Assembly: GCF_933775445.1 (NCBI RefSeq)
Contig: NC_065874.1
Coordinates: 27,412,501 to 27,476,500 of the forward strand
Length of the DNA stretch: 64,000 bases
Direction of reading: 5' to 3'
Source of the DNA: Argentina anserina
Taxonomy: Eukaryota; Streptophyta; Magnoliopsida; Rosales; Rosaceae
Positions 24,112 to 36,472 of this stretch are shown one piece after another (position 1 is the stretch's first letter; the number at the start of each line of letters is the position of its first letter). The notes under the pieces are model-generated. The model was not told the DNA's origin. It saw only the letters and a list, made by a program, of their open reading frames with translations, and did no database searches. The translations under genes were made by a program, and so were the position numbers.

Positions 24112-24989
24112 ATGGCTATGTTGAAGTGTTTGCTTGCAGCAGCTTCGGTGTTCATCTCTCTTTTGGTTCACGGCGTGGCCGGTGATAACATGACTACTTG
24201 GTTTACTGGTGCGACTGCGTCGTTTTACGGCGACATGCGTGGCAGAGGAACCAACCGTACGTACTGCACTTGGTTAATTTCATTCTATTTAGCAGATTAG
24301 AAACTCCAAATTATAACCTGGTAAATTGAAGTACATGTCATTATGATTTGATAGATGGGACCTGTGGCTACGGTGATCTGAAGAAACAAGGCTATGGCTT
24401 AAAGACTACAGCTCTCAGCGCAGCACTCTTTAACGACGGCCTTGCTTGTGGCGGTTGTTACGCGCTAATGTGTGTCGATGATCCAAAAGGGTGCTTACCC
24501 AATGCTGGTGCTGTCTTAGTTACAGCAACCAATTTTTGCCTCTCAAATTATAGTAAGCCTCCAGAGGGCACCAACAACTGGTGCAACCCACCATCGAAAC
24601 ACTTCAGATTGTCACTACCGATGTACACCAAAATCGCAGACAGAAAAACTCCGATGGTACCAGTTATGTATCGCAGAGTCCCGTGTGCTAAAGCTGGAGG
24701 AGTAAAGTTCCAACTGGTGAAGGGCGATTCTAGTATGATGTGTGTGTTACTGTACAATGTCGCCGGTGCCGGTGATGTTTCTGATGTCAATATCAAGGGT
24801 TCTGATAGTTCCGGTTGGCTTCAGATGACAAGAATTCAAGGCCAAACGTGGCAGATCGCAAACGAGTTACAAGGCCGAAGCTTGTCGTTCCTAGTTACCA
24901 CTAGTGATGGGAAGATGGTAGAGTTTGATAACATTGTGTCCAATAATTGGCGATTCGGTGAGACCTATGATGGGATCAAAAATTTCTGA
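24112..24989 (+). CDS. Divergent alpha-expansin (EXPA22/23-like clade)
   Basis: Two exons, 24112-24256 and 24355-24989, separated by a 98-bp GT-AG intron at a phase-1 position. They join to 780 bp, 259 residues plus stop, normal for the family. Residues 1-24 are a signal peptide (MAMLKCLLAAASVFISLLVH...). Domain 1 has the FYGD start, CGYGDLKKQGYG, TATNFC and the alpha-expansin WCNPP block. Domain 2 has YRRVPC, NVAGAGDV and conserved tryptophans of the pollen-allergen-like binding fold. The protein would be secreted and would loosen cell walls at low pH. The FYGDxxG start resembles the EXPA22/23/25 group. One key change: the family HFD motif reads HFR at residues 131-133 (codon AGA at 24606-24608), removing the aspartate that corresponds to the GH45 catalytic acid. 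The frame is otherwise intact, so it is either a functionally altered or recently redundant paralogue. Confidence 0.93.
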
Positions 24990-25699
24990 ATGGGACGAGA
25001 TAAAAAGTATTTATTAATGAGTCCAATGGTGTACACCTATATCGTTGCACCAATATTGTGCAGGTATAAGTAAGTACCGCTCAGAAAGATGCGGTCAGTA
25101 GTAATTGGTACACTATTATGATTCTCGAACAGAGAATTGAATGTGTTCTTTTGGATGAATTATAATTGCATCATTAGGTAAAAGTTAGTATTTTGAGGAT
25201 ATCGAAATTGAGAATGAGCTAGGGAGACTGATTGAGCATAAGACCAGCCGCACTCATAAAATGAGTTTGCTCAAGTAAATAGTGGGTCCGGATTTACTTA
25301 TCGATTTCAAAATTTACTTAAGTAAATCGATTTTTCAACACACTTATTCATAATTTGCTTAAGCAATTCAATTTTGTCTTGTTGTGAAATGATTAAAAAA
25401 ATTTACCAGATATATTTACAACCAATAATAATGTATCACGTGTCGTTATTGACTCGATATTATACAAGATTTCCGATATATTTTCGACTAATAAATAATT
25501 GACACGTGTCACAGTCACGGGTCATTGTCGGTAAAATAATTGGACCAGATTTCTTGTGAGATTTTCGACCAATTGACTATATATGGTCTAATATCACTCA
25601 TTATATACTCACACTATTGTGAAGAATCATAACAGATTTATGATCTTTCTATTTAAATATTTAGCAACATTTCCTTGTTCATGCACCAATAAATCATTT

Positions 25700-27010
25700 C
25701 AGCTTCCACAATTTTTTCAGGCAGAGACAATTTCAACAAGAAGATGATGACCATATGGAGTAATTATTCGTTAATCAGGTGATCATGGCGGAAGCACAAC
25801 ACGACGATGAACTAACACGGCCAAAAACCAAATAAGCCAGGTCAGAGGCTATCTATGGGACACAATCAAATGGAAAATTACTTCATCGAACGTTCAATCT
25901 TCGACGCGCAAGACTTTCGCCGGAGGTACAGGATGAGCAGAGACCGATTCAACATTATCATGACAAACCTCTACAACCACACCAATCTTGGCACCAAAGA
26001 GAAGACGCCACTGGTTTGCTAGGGCTACTTCCCTAACAAAATATAACCTAGACTCTACGAATGTTGGCGTACAGGTGAACTGCAAATCAATGTACTAAAA
26101 TTACAAGGATGGAGGAATCGACTACCCTCCATTGTATGAAGGAGTTTTGCAGGCAAGTGGTTCACCTATATGGTCCAAGATACCTCCATAATCCAACACC
26201 GACAGACCTCACGCTACTAGCTAAAGGTGAATGCTGAGGTTTTCTAGGTTTGATTTGAAGCATCGACTGCATACACTGGGAGTGGAAGAACTGCCAAACC
26301 GCGTATCAAGGGGCATATTCAGGTCGAAAGAGTCGCCTAACAGTTAACCTGGAGGCCGTGGCCTCCTATGATACGTGGATATGACACAGTTTCTTTGGGT
26401 GTCCTAGAGCTAAAATTGACATTAACATGCTCTACCTATCAAATGTGTTCTCAGAGATCCTTACCGGTCCAACTGCCATCTACGAAGTCCACAGACAGAG
26501 GTACTCGATAGCTTATTATCTAGCTGACAGAATATATCCAAGGTACTCTACATTTGTCAAAACAATTTTCAATCCCCATACACCACAAGATAAGCTCTTT
26601 GCAAAGAAATAAGAGATATACCGGAAAGATATGGAAAGGGCCTTTGGCATCTTGCAATCTCGATAGGAAATTATACGACACAGTTGTACAATGCACCACA
26701 AATCGGTAATGACTACCATCATGGTAGCTTGCATTATATTGCATAACATGATTGTTGGGGAAGAGTACGTAGAGGATGAGGAGGATCCGGAAGAATATGA
26801 AGAACAAAAGACTTGCAAAACTCATTGAGGACTTTCCAGGTTTATGATGGGTCGGTGGATGTACGAGGGAATCAAATTCATTTTGAGCCAATCAATAGAG
26901 ATGAAGCCAATATACAACGGTTTCACGACCGTGTTGCCGATCTCGAATCCGTTTACATCCATAGAGAGCTCCAGACATATTTGGTGAAGCACATTTGCGT
27001 TTGTGTTTAA
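25700..27010 (+). pseudogene. PIF/Harbinger transposase (DDE) pseudogene
   Basis: Plus-strand frames, broken by several stops and frameshifts, match plant Harbinger-type nuclease/transposase: an N-terminal RRYRMSRDRFNIIM block (about 25920), LEAVASYDTW with TGA in place of the next tryptophan and then HSFFGCPRAKIDINML (about 26347-26430), YYLADRIYPRYSTFVKTI (26514-26567) and KDMERAFGILQSR (about 26625-26663). These are the blocks around the DDE catalytic core of the family. No intact transposase can be made. Confidence 0.8.
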
Positions 27011-27199
27011 TTATTAAGCTTGTGTTTAATTTAAGTATGTATTTTAATTTAATGTGTATTTCAATTTCATCTTAATAAATAAATTACATTTTTATTTCTT
27101 GAAAAGTTAAATTACATAAAATGTAAATTGTATAAAATTAAAATTTAGTACAATACTATCATGGAAATAGCACACGACTTGGGGCACTTGGGTGATAAC

Positions 27200-28020
27200 A
27201 ATCCGAATTATTTCATCGCTAGGTTGATTTTAACTAGCTCATCCATCATTAAGGATTGCTATTACTCCCCGTAATTTTTAAGCTCACTTTCATTTTGTGC
27301 TAACCTCTTGGCGTGTCATGATACTTGGTCACTTACAATGGTATGCAAAACCTTAACTCGTTGCTCAATAAGAGTCTTACCATGTTTTTTTTGGCGCCTA
27401 GCTTCCTTTTCTACCTTGGTTCCCATTGGTCTAGGCGGACTCGAGGAAGCTGCCGTGTTGTTTTGAGATGTCTCATTCACTTAGTCGTCATCCAAATTGA
27501 TGGTTGGAGATGATTCAGTTGCGGAAGGAGTAACATGGTAACTACTTGCATATGGAGATGAAGTAGTAGGTAGCACCACAACAAAAGTTAGATGATCCTT
27601 AACCACTTCCCAACATTCAAAGTGTATAAACTTTTTCTTCTTGGCATTACAGTAACATGATTGAGCTTGTCGTTCCTAATGAAAAACTTATATTAGGTAC
27701 ATATTTAATTACATAATTTAGACAAATTGGATAAAACAAATAATGTAACCAAATTATATATATTAAAATAAATAATGTAAACAATGTTACATATTTAAAC
27801 AAATTAGATATATAAATTACACAATTTAATTAGATATATAATCGAATAAAAATTATAATATATGATAAAACAATGTAAACTTACTTCGTCCATTAACGAA
27901 GTGCCGCTAGCTACACGTTACTGTGCCACCACCAAACAATCGCCTCATTTTTGCAAGAGTAGATTGAACTTGTTTTAGTGAGAAGCAAGCTTGATTTGGG
28001 TCCTCGGTTCCTTCAGAGGT
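27200..28020 (-). pseudogene. Harbinger second-gene (Myb/NAM-associated type) remnant
   Basis: Minus-strand fragments resemble the DNA-binding partner encoded by plant Harbinger elements: a block near 27595-27660 (KKKKFIHFECWEVVKDH), then the conserved C-terminal run ending EKEARRQKKHGKTL (about 27370-27430), followed by a coiled tail. Stops interrupt the frame. The partner normally helps the transposase bind the terminal repeats. Its position downstream of and convergent with the transposase supports the assignment. Confidence 0.6.
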
Positions 28021-28279
28021 TTCTCACACAGTCCTAGCACCTAATTTTGCATATAATCGACATGAATTGTCTCCCACAATTTGTCCCTCTTTTGTTTATT
28101 ACCGTCATATTCATCAACGCTATGACAAACAAAAGAGATGCACATTTGTAAATCATCGGAAAGAAGCCAATGGGAGCCTATGTTTTGGAAAAGAAATGCT
28201 AAATGAAATGAGAGAGGAGATGGAGGAAGATGTGAAATTTGTTGTGCACAAATTGGTGTGAGTTGATCAAAAATTAAAG

Positions 28280-28455
28280 GGGAAAAATCCTCAAATGGTA
28301 CCTGAATTATGACTCAATGCACATTTTGGTACCTGAACTTTCAAAACTACCCAAATGGTACCTAAACTAATGCTTTGTTAGCCATTATAGTACCTCCGTC
28401 AGATTTACCGTTAAAATAGGGGTAAAATCGTCAAATATATTTGTTTTATGCTTGA

Positions 28456-28487
<32 letters not shown>

Positions 28488-29295
28488 ATCATCGCTAGTT
28501 CCTCATAGAGTATAAACAACAGTAATTGAGCTTTCGCCAAAAACCCAAAAAAGTTGTTGTTCTCTAATTTTTTATTTTTTAATTTATTTTTTTTAAAAAA
28601 ATAAGGCTTTATTCGTCATACATAAATTTTTTGTGCTTGAAATAATAATAATGTATCATCGCTAGTTTCTCAGATAGTATAAACAACAGTAATTGAGTCT
28701 TCACCAAAAACCCAAAAAGGTTGTTGTTTTCTAATTTTTCATTTTTTTTATTTAAGAAAGTTTTGAAAAATAAAGCTTTATTCGTCAAATATAATTTTTT
28801 TATGCTTGAAATAATAATAATGCACCATCACTAGTTCCTCAGAGAGTATAAATAACAGTAATTGAGTATTCGCCAAAAACCCAAAAAGGTTGTTGTTTTC
28901 TAATTTTTCTTTTTTTTTATTTAAGAATTTTTTTTTAAAAAGACTTTATTCGTCAAACATAATTTTTTTATGCTTGAAATAATAATAATGCATCATCGTT
29001 AGTTCCTCAAAAAGTATAAACAACAGTAATTGAGCCTTCGCCAAAAATCCAAAAAGGTTATTGTTATCTAAATTTTCATTTTTTAATTAAAGAAATTAAA
29101 AAAAAGGCTTTATAGATTAAATCAATTAAAAAAGTATGTTTGACAATTTTACCCTCATTTTTAACGGTAAATCAGACGGAAGTACTATAATGGCTAACAG
29201 AGCATTAGTTTAGGTACCATTTAGGTAGTTTTAAAAGTTCAGGTACCAAAATGTGCATTGAGGCATAATTCAGGTACCATTTGAGGATTTTTCTC
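28280..29295. mobile_element. MULE-type MITE with long inverted ends
   Basis: About 155-bp terminal inverted repeats starting GGGAAAAATCCTCAAATGG on the left and, in reverse complement, GAGAAAAATCCTCAAATGG on the right. Flanked by a 10-bp direct repeat aaaattaaag (28270-28279 and 29296-29305), matching the 9-11-bp duplications of Mutator-like elements. The core is a tandem array of four units. No coding capacity. It is nested inside the Harbinger element. Confidence 0.8.
28449..29110. repeat. Four tandem units of about 170-185 bp
   Basis: Each unit begins TGCTTGAAATAATAATAAT, continues through ATCATCGCTAGTTCCTCA, then GTATAAACAACAGTAATTGAG and GCCAAAAACCCAAAAAGG. Starts are at 28449, 28634, 28803 and 28971. 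The first unit has an expanded TAA tract (about 28457-28487). The units fill the interior of the MULE-type MITE. Confidence 0.85.
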
Positions 29296-29811
29296 AAAAT
29301 TAAAGTAGTATTTTTAGGCAATTTTTTTGGAGAGATGAGAAATTTTTTGGATTCTTTTACTATTTCATTAGTTTATTTCCGTTCTGATCACATAGTAACC
29401 GTTGCCTATGAATCCTGATTATTTGATCGAATTTCTGATTTAAAATTGAAGGCCCCAATTTATTAAACCGTTGGAGTTTAATTGCCCAGCCGTTAAGTCA
29501 CGTGTCACCCATTGATTGGTCCTTTTTCTTTTTTAAAACTCTTTTATTCACGCTTGGATAGCACGCGCCTAACAGAAGAAAAAAAGAACGTGCCTTACGT
29601 CACCCACGTTCTGTGGGCTCCGCTAGCCAGGCAAACAAACGCCGGAGCAAAGTTTGCTCGAGCGATCGCGCGAGCAAACCTCCTGGGTTGACTGGGTAAG
29701 CACCATTGTCGCCGGTGCAAGCTCAAATCTGGGTTTGCTCGAGCAAACCTAGCGGTCCTACCTCCGCTTGAGCACCGCGGGGTGTTCTGCTTCCCAGTGC
29801 AGATGCTCTAA

Positions 29812-30229
29812 GAAGACGAAATCAGAACGTTTGCTTGTTTAGGATTAGATTACACATCACATCACCAAAGATTATTAGGATGCAAACTCATATTCAATGA
29901 ACAAACCATCAATGTGATGAACATCATGGACACGGTGTTAGTTTGTTGTCGATATGCCTTTTTTTGTGTAGATATAAGCTTTCCTAGTCTTTTAATCATT
30001 CCTGAGCCACTTTTTTTCGCATCAGATCGATGACAAACTATCTAATATCTAGAGTATCTGATTAAACACCTAATAGAAAACCAAATGGCCAAGCCAGTAA
30101 TAACAACCAACATGATGACCAACCCGATTATATATGGCAAGCGATTTCTCACCCTTCCGCCTATTTGCAATTTTGGTTGCAGTACTTGTTGTGGAGCTAC
30201 AGGTTGAGGTTTTTGATTCTTAATAGAAT
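29812..30229. other. Intergenic DNA next to gag remnant
   Basis: AT-rich. A minus-strand open stretch near 30063-30175 would encode a hydrophobic segment (IIGLVIMLVVITGLAIWF), but it follows a frame-broken gag remnant and has no start of its own, so no gene is called. Confidence 0.4.
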
Positions 30230-30700
30230 GCGAGAAGTTACCTCATCATTGTTGATAGGAGACCCTGCTGCTTCAAGTTCATCAGCTATTTCTCGAGCCT
30301 TTCTGCGGTAGTCTTCCGAACTAAAATACTCGAGGTTTTAGAGGCGAGCCTTGAGCTTCATCACATGAGCTTCTGCAGATTTGGCCAGAACGTCTTCCAA
30401 GTGCACCCACAGAGCTAGTCCACTTTTGCATCCTCTAGTGTATTGGAGTAGCTAGGGAGATAAGTTTGCATTGATCCAAGTCAGGAAGACTTGGTCCCTC
30501 TGTATCCAACTAGTATATGCAGGGTTTTCGCGATTGTTTTCTTTCTCTTCTTCATCGGTAGTCAGGAATTGTGGCGGGCACTGCTCTCTTCCTTCGGCAT
30601 TATTCAACATAGGCCTTCAAAACTGGGATGAACAAGGACTTCGCTCCAGAGTATGTAATTATTCTCGCTAAGTTGGATTGGCATGAGTTGAGGCGCTGGA
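30230..30700 (-). pseudogene. Copia gag fragment
   Basis: Minus-strand frames, with frameshifts, resemble the gag of plant Copia elements: a block near 30650 (ENNYILW), a WIQRDQV-like block near 30490, then LEDVLAKSAEAHVMKLKARL near 30330-30400 and KAREIADELEAAGSPINNDE near 30246-30305. Pol, LTRs and duplications were not found, so this is an isolated remnant. It is not from the short-LTR family described above. Confidence 0.6.
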
Positions 30701-31135
30701 GATTGAAGAGAGATTGGACATGCCATGACAGGAGGCATGATCTTCAGCCATGTCTGATGCTAGCTCTTATTTAAGTACATTGGATGACTTTACTTGCGCG
30801 CATGGTATTAATATGGATACAACATAAATGTGTGTTACATTTGAACTTGGTTTACAAATCCTAATTGAACTCGTATATCCTAATTGAACTAAATCATGAG
30901 ATTTTTTTATAGGAGTTTTGATAATTAAGGGGATTGAAAGACCCAAAATGTTAATTAAAGCCCTTAGATTGAGCTTTTGATAAATAAGAACATGAGTAAA
31001 ATCTGTACCCTTTAAATTTTAAGTTATTACGAGTGTGCTACTAACTCTAGCTAACTTATCTCTCATAAATTTTACATCTTTTTCCAACTCTCTCTCTCTC
31101 TCTCTCTCACCCAACGTCACCCTTATTGTGTCCTC

Positions 31136-31684
31136 TAGGGGTGGGTACGGGACGAGATGAGACGTGATGGGGCATATCTCACGTCCCATCACACTATTTT
31201 GAATCAGGACGGGACGAGGGTTTTTAATAATGCATCCCACTCGGGATTAATCCCAGTTGGGACGGGACGAGATCGGGACGGGTCGGGACAAATCCCACAT
31301 TCCTATGAAATTAAATAAAAACCTATATTTTTACTTTTTCATTAACAAAGTAACATTTAATAATGAAATTTTAACCAAAAAAATACATATTATGTTCAAA
31401 AAATTATAATTTACCATTACTATTTGAGTTGATATAATTTTGGAGTTATTAAGAACATAAATTAGTTTCATTTTAATACAAATATATAAGAATTTTAAAG
31501 TTTTTATTAAAGGTGGGACGGGACGAGACGAAGTGAGATAAAAATTATTCGTCCCACGTCCCGTACCACTATTATGAAACGGGACGGGATCGGGACGGGA
31601 CGAATATTTTTAGACCTCCGTCCCGTCCCGTCCCTTTGAATTTCGGGACGGGATCGGGATTTCCGTTTTTTATGCCCACCCCTA
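31136..31684. mobile_element. hAT-like MITE with GGGACGGGACG subterminal repeats
   Basis: Left end TAGGGGTGGGTACGGGACG, right end GCCCACCCCTA. Flanking 8-bp repeats gtgtcctc (31128-31135) and gtgtactc (31685-31692) differ at one position. Subterminal GGGACGGGACGAGA-type repeats fill both sides, and the centre is AT-rich. The 8-bp duplication and the TAGGGGTGGG terminus place it with 55592-56232 and 1918-2443 as non-autonomous hAT-type elements. Confidence 0.8.
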
Positions 31685-32059
31685 GTGTACTCTGCAAACT
31701 CGTCGTCGTCGTCATCCTCTGCAGTCGTGCACGACCCTGACAACATCAACTCATTCATAAAATCTAGCCTGAAAAGGACTCTCACTCTACATGTAAAATT
31801 TCAAATTGATTTTGTTATGTAAGCTAAGATCTATGAGATTTAAGATTGGACATATCAATTTCTAGAGTTCTGAATCCAATTTATGGATTTCATTCATGTA
31901 GGTTGGTTGTGTTTGCCTTCTAGTCAAGTGCTAGGTTATTAAGGTTGAGAGATCTGCAGGCATGTATCTATATGGAGCATGAACTTTCAATAGTTATTTG
32001 GTTAGAAATCCTATGAGTTAAAGTTGTTTGTGTTTTTAATTTGGGCTTTTCAAACTCAA

Positions 32060-35000
32060 AGTATTGAGTAACTATGTTTGTAACCACTTTTGTAACTACG
32101 TAAGTAACTGTTTCAGAAACTAAAATTATGTACTATACAATATTATTTGATTTCATGATTGTTCATACACGTAACTATGTAAGTAACTGTGTCGGGAACT
32201 GTGATATGACTATGACCTTGCTTTGTGTAGTAAGAATCCAAAAATGGCGAAAAGTTTTAATGGCTCACTCGGTGAAACCTCCACTAAAGGCTCACACGCC
32301 TCGAGCTGGATAAGTAACTATGTGAGTAACAAGATAGGTAATTGTGTGAGTGTAAAGTAATTGTGTATGTAACTATGAAAGGAAATATGGTCTTACATGA
32401 ACATATACTAATAATATTGAGTAACCATATTGACATGGTGTAACTATATTGGTAACTGTCTTGATAACTATATTAGTAACTCTATTGAAATTGAGTAACT
32501 ATTAGTAACTCCGTTGGAATTGAGCGTCTTGATAACTATATTGGTAACTATATTGGAATTAAGTAACTATTAGTAAATCTGTTGGAATTGAGTAACTGTC
32601 TTGGTAACTATATTGGTAACTTTGTTAGAATTGAGTAACTGTCTCGGTAACTATATTGTTAATTGTCTAGTGATGTCAAAATAAAAAAGAGACAGTATAA
32701 TGGAGGTGATGAGGTGAATATATAACGAGTAATTATATTGACATGGTGTTACTATATTGGTAACTGTCTTGGTAACTATATTAGTAACTCAATTAAAATT
32801 GATTAACTATTAGTAACTCTGTTGGAATTGTGTAACTGTTTTGGTAATTATATTAGTAACTCTATTGGAATTGAGTAACTATTAGTAAATCTGTTGGAAT
32901 TGAGTAACTGTCTTGGTAACTATATTGGTAACTTTATTGGAACTGAATAAATGTCTCAGTAACTATGTTGCTAATTGTCTAGTAATGTAAGGATAAAGCA
33001 TAGATAAGATAATGAATGTGATGAGGTGAATATATAACGAGTAACTATATTGACATGGTGTAACTATCTTGATAACTATAGTAATAACTCAACTGAAATT
33101 GAGTAACTATTAGTAAATCTGTTTGAATTGAGAAATTATCTTGGTAATTATATTGGTAACTTTGTTGGAATTGAGTAATTGCCTTGGTAACTATGTTGGT
33201 AACTATGTTGGTAACTATCTAGTAAAGTCAGAATAAAGCAGAGACATGATAATAGAGGTGATGAGGTGAATATATAACGAGAATGTTTTCATTTATATAT
33301 ATTCAATCGATTGAGTATATGATCATATGGCTAACTATGAATTTATATAGTTACTTGTGACAGTTGATGGATGTAATTGGTGAAAAGCTCTGATGGCTCA
33401 CGCGATGAAACCTCAACCGAAGGCTCATACACCTCGAGCTGGATATGTAACTGTGTGAGTAACTGGATATGTATGTATGAATATTGAAGATTTAGTTACG
33501 ATTAGAAATAAACTTTTTATCTTTATCCATGGGTCCTTTATTTATACTCATTCAATTGGAAGTAGTAAAGTAACTTGATGTAACTGTGTTACATATTTGT
33601 TATTATCATGTAACTATTTAATTAACTAATCATGTAACTAGCCGCATAACTGTATTGCAACTCTCTATGTGACTGTATTAGTAACTATTTGATAACCGTG
33701 TTAGTAACTATGTTAGTAATGACTATATGTCCTGTAAACTATATTGACATTGCAAGCGACAATATGTATAACAATGTGTTAATGTTGTTTGATTGTTTAT
33801 CCAAACAATTAGTTACATGATCAGTTACTTAAATAGTTACATGAACATATACTGATAATATTGAGTAACTATTTAGATATTGTGTAACTGTCTAAGTAAT
33901 TATATTGGTAACTCAGTTGGAATTGAGTAACTGACTTAAATAGTTATACATGAGCAGATACATACTGATAATATTGAGTAACTGTATTGATATTGTGTAA
34001 CTGTCTGGGTAACTATATTGATAATTATCGTGGTAACTATATATATTAGTAACTATATTGGAATTGAGTAACTATTAGTAAATCTGACGGAAATGAGTAA
34101 CTGTATTGGTAACTATATTAGTAACTTTGTTGGAATTGAGTAACTGTCTCGGTAACTATGTTGTTAATTGTCTAGTAATGTCAGGATAAACATGGACAAG
34201 ATAATGGAGGTGATGAGGTGAATTGGAGGACATCGCCGGTTAATGAATGGTTGAAGCGACTATGAAGTATAAGCCTAAGATGATGAGAGTATTAATGGTA
34301 GTTAAAAGATAGTTTTGAGTAGTTACATAACCAGTTACCTGAGTAGATACGTGGTAGTACCTTGATAACTATCTGAGTGATTGTATTGACATTGAGAAAT
34401 TGTCTCCGTAATTGTATTGGTAACTTTGTTCTATTAAGTAAATGTTTGATAAGTGTGTGAGTAACTTTTCTGGTGTTTAGTAAATGTCTTAGTAACTGTT
34501 AATATAACATTCAAAGTAATTTTTGATGGAATTGTCTCGGTAATTGTATAGGCATAGCTACAAATTAATGATGATCACATAATGAAATATGATAGTTACA
34601 ATGATTGTGAGATTGTTGATGTAAGTATCTCCAAGATTGTTGATGTAAAAATCTTAATGTACCCGAGTTAGTATTTGTAACTGTCTTGGTAACTAACTAT
34701 CTTTGTAAAATTACAAAGTACAAAAAATCTAGATGAACGAGGGCAACAATTTACAGCCCAAATGGCAAAAAAATCGAAGTTATAGTGGTTTTTCTCTTCA
34801 ATTGACTTGCTCAACTCACCATTAACTAGCATGCATCTAGTGTACACATTGGTTGTGATGCCATAATTCTCCATCTTCTTCATAACCTCTATTTAGCGCA
34901 ACAATTTACAGCCCAAATGGCAAAAAAATCGAAGTTATAGTGGTTTTTCTCTTCAATTGACTTGCTCAACTCACCATTAACTAGCATGCATCTAGTATAC

Positions 35001-36360
35001 ACATTGGTTGTGATGCCATAGTTCTCCATCTTCTTCATAACCTCTATTTGAACAGTTTAATATAGTTTCTTCAGCAACTTTCTGAATAACTATATTGACA
35101 TTAAGTAACTGTCTTGGTAACTGTTTATGTGACCATATTAGTAATTGAATTAGTAACTTTGTTGGTACTACATATCTGTCTTAATAACTGTATTGAAAAT
35201 GGGTAACTTTCTTGGTAACTGTGTGGGTAATTATCAAATAACTGCTTTGGTTTTGAGTAATTGTCTCGGTAACTCACAGTTCTCACACACCTACAGCACG
35301 TTCATGAACATATATAAACCGATCCAGTAACAACTTGTCCCTCTCACATTATCAATTTATCACAAAAACCGCTACCACTTGCTCTCACCTCTAGCCTTTC
35401 ATACACGCCACGCTCATATCTTGATCGATCGACCACATGTATAAATCTCTCATTTATTCATATTGGTTGTGATCCCACAATTCTCCATCTTCTTCATAAC
35501 CTCTTGTTTGAGTAGTTTAATATACTTTTTTAGGTACCGTCGCATTCATTATATTAGCTTGAGTAACTATCTTGGTAACTATTTATGTAACTGTATTAGT
35601 AACTTCATTGATACCATGTAACTTTCTCAGTAACTGTATTGCGCATTTTGTCGAACACCTTGCGTGCATCTTCTAAAAATTTATGATGTAACTACTAAAG
35701 TAACTGATCATAAAGCTGAAAACTATTCAAGTAACTAGCAATGTAGCTGCTTAAGAAACATGTAACTACTCAAGTAACTAAAAGTTGGTTTTTTTATTGC
35801 AACTAAATATACACTATCAAATGAGTGAACTGATGAGATGAAACATAAAACTAAAAGCTAACTAAGCAAGAGAAAAGTCAAATTTGATAGTTACACAACC
35901 AAATAGTTACAATGATACTCAAATAATGAACATGATAGTTACAATGATATGTGTCTGTAACTGTATCAATATTGAGTAACTGTCCCGTTAACTGTGTTGG
36001 TAACTATCTTGTATTCATATTGGTATTAAGTAACTGTGCGAGTAACTAAATGTCAATGTAAGACTTATAATGCGCAAAATATATACATGAAATAGCACAA
36101 TCTTTCCAGCCTCAATGGCCACATTTTCACATGTCGGCAACACTTTTGGGAACAAAAACCAATCCAGCAACACTCCCCCTCCAATTCTCAAGAAAACCTT
36201 CAACACCTCATCTCACCTTCTTCTAGGGCATTTCGTCGAACACCTTGTGTGTAACTTCATCAACTTGGAAAACGACAGATGCAACTATCAAAGTTGACAA
36301 ACTAGCTAAAATCACATAAAGCTCAAGTAACTGACAAAGTAACTAATAACATAACTGTGA
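32060..36360. repeat. 4.3-kb tract of dispersed GTAACT minisatellite
   Basis: The hexamer GTAACT recurs several dozen times, mostly on the plus strand, in variants such as TTGGTAACTATATTG and TTGAGTAACTGTCTTGG. Spacing is irregular (about 12-20 bases), not a fixed-period satellite. In the left half a longer order is visible: a segment with GATGAGGTGAATATATAACG recurs near 32708, 33020 and 33260, and partly near 34212. Copies thin out after about 34600 but continue to about 36350. No long open frame survives, because GTAACT yields stops in some frames. Confidence 0.85.
34744..35049. repeat. Tandem duplication of a 155-bp segment
   Basis: Units 34744-34898 and 34899-35049 are nearly identical. 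A third partial relative lies at about 35459-35525. Read on the minus strand, the unit holds a short open frame (MKKMENYGITTNVYTR) with no recognised domain. Confidence 0.9.
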
Positions 36361-36472
36361 GACAAAACGAAAAAAACATTAAAAAACTGTAGGATTTCAA
36401 GCAATGTACGAAATCAGAGGGCAAAATGTAATCTAACAACGCTAAAAACCTATCTAAACAACAAACACAACA

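Larger units (their letters stand above)
25242..29808. mobile_element. PIF/Harbinger transposon, decayed, two-gene type
   Basis: Bounded by TAA on both sides (25239-25241 and 29809-29811). The left end (GACCAGCCGCACT) and the reverse complement of the right end (GAGCATCTGCACT) match at 10 of 13 positions. Subterminal regions contain TTTGCTCGAGC and TTACTTAAGTAA palindromic motifs. The interior carries a plus-strand transposase remnant (about 25700-27010) and a convergent minus-strand remnant of the second Harbinger gene (about 27200-28020), the classic two-gene layout. A MULE-type MITE (28280-29295) inserted later. The total length of 4.6 kb is about 3.5 kb without that insertion. Confidence 0.75.

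Noticed and set aside
24548..24796. 82-codon minus-strand frame
   Set aside because: Antisense to expansin exon 2.
26516..26891. Two minus-strand frames of 100-123 codons
   Set aside because: Antisense to the Harbinger transposase remnant, which has clear family similarity on the plus strand.
32060..36360. Possible CRISPR-like array of short repeats
   Set aside because: Spacing is irregular, repeats are six bases, there are no constant spacers or cas genes, and the DNA is clearly plant nuclear.
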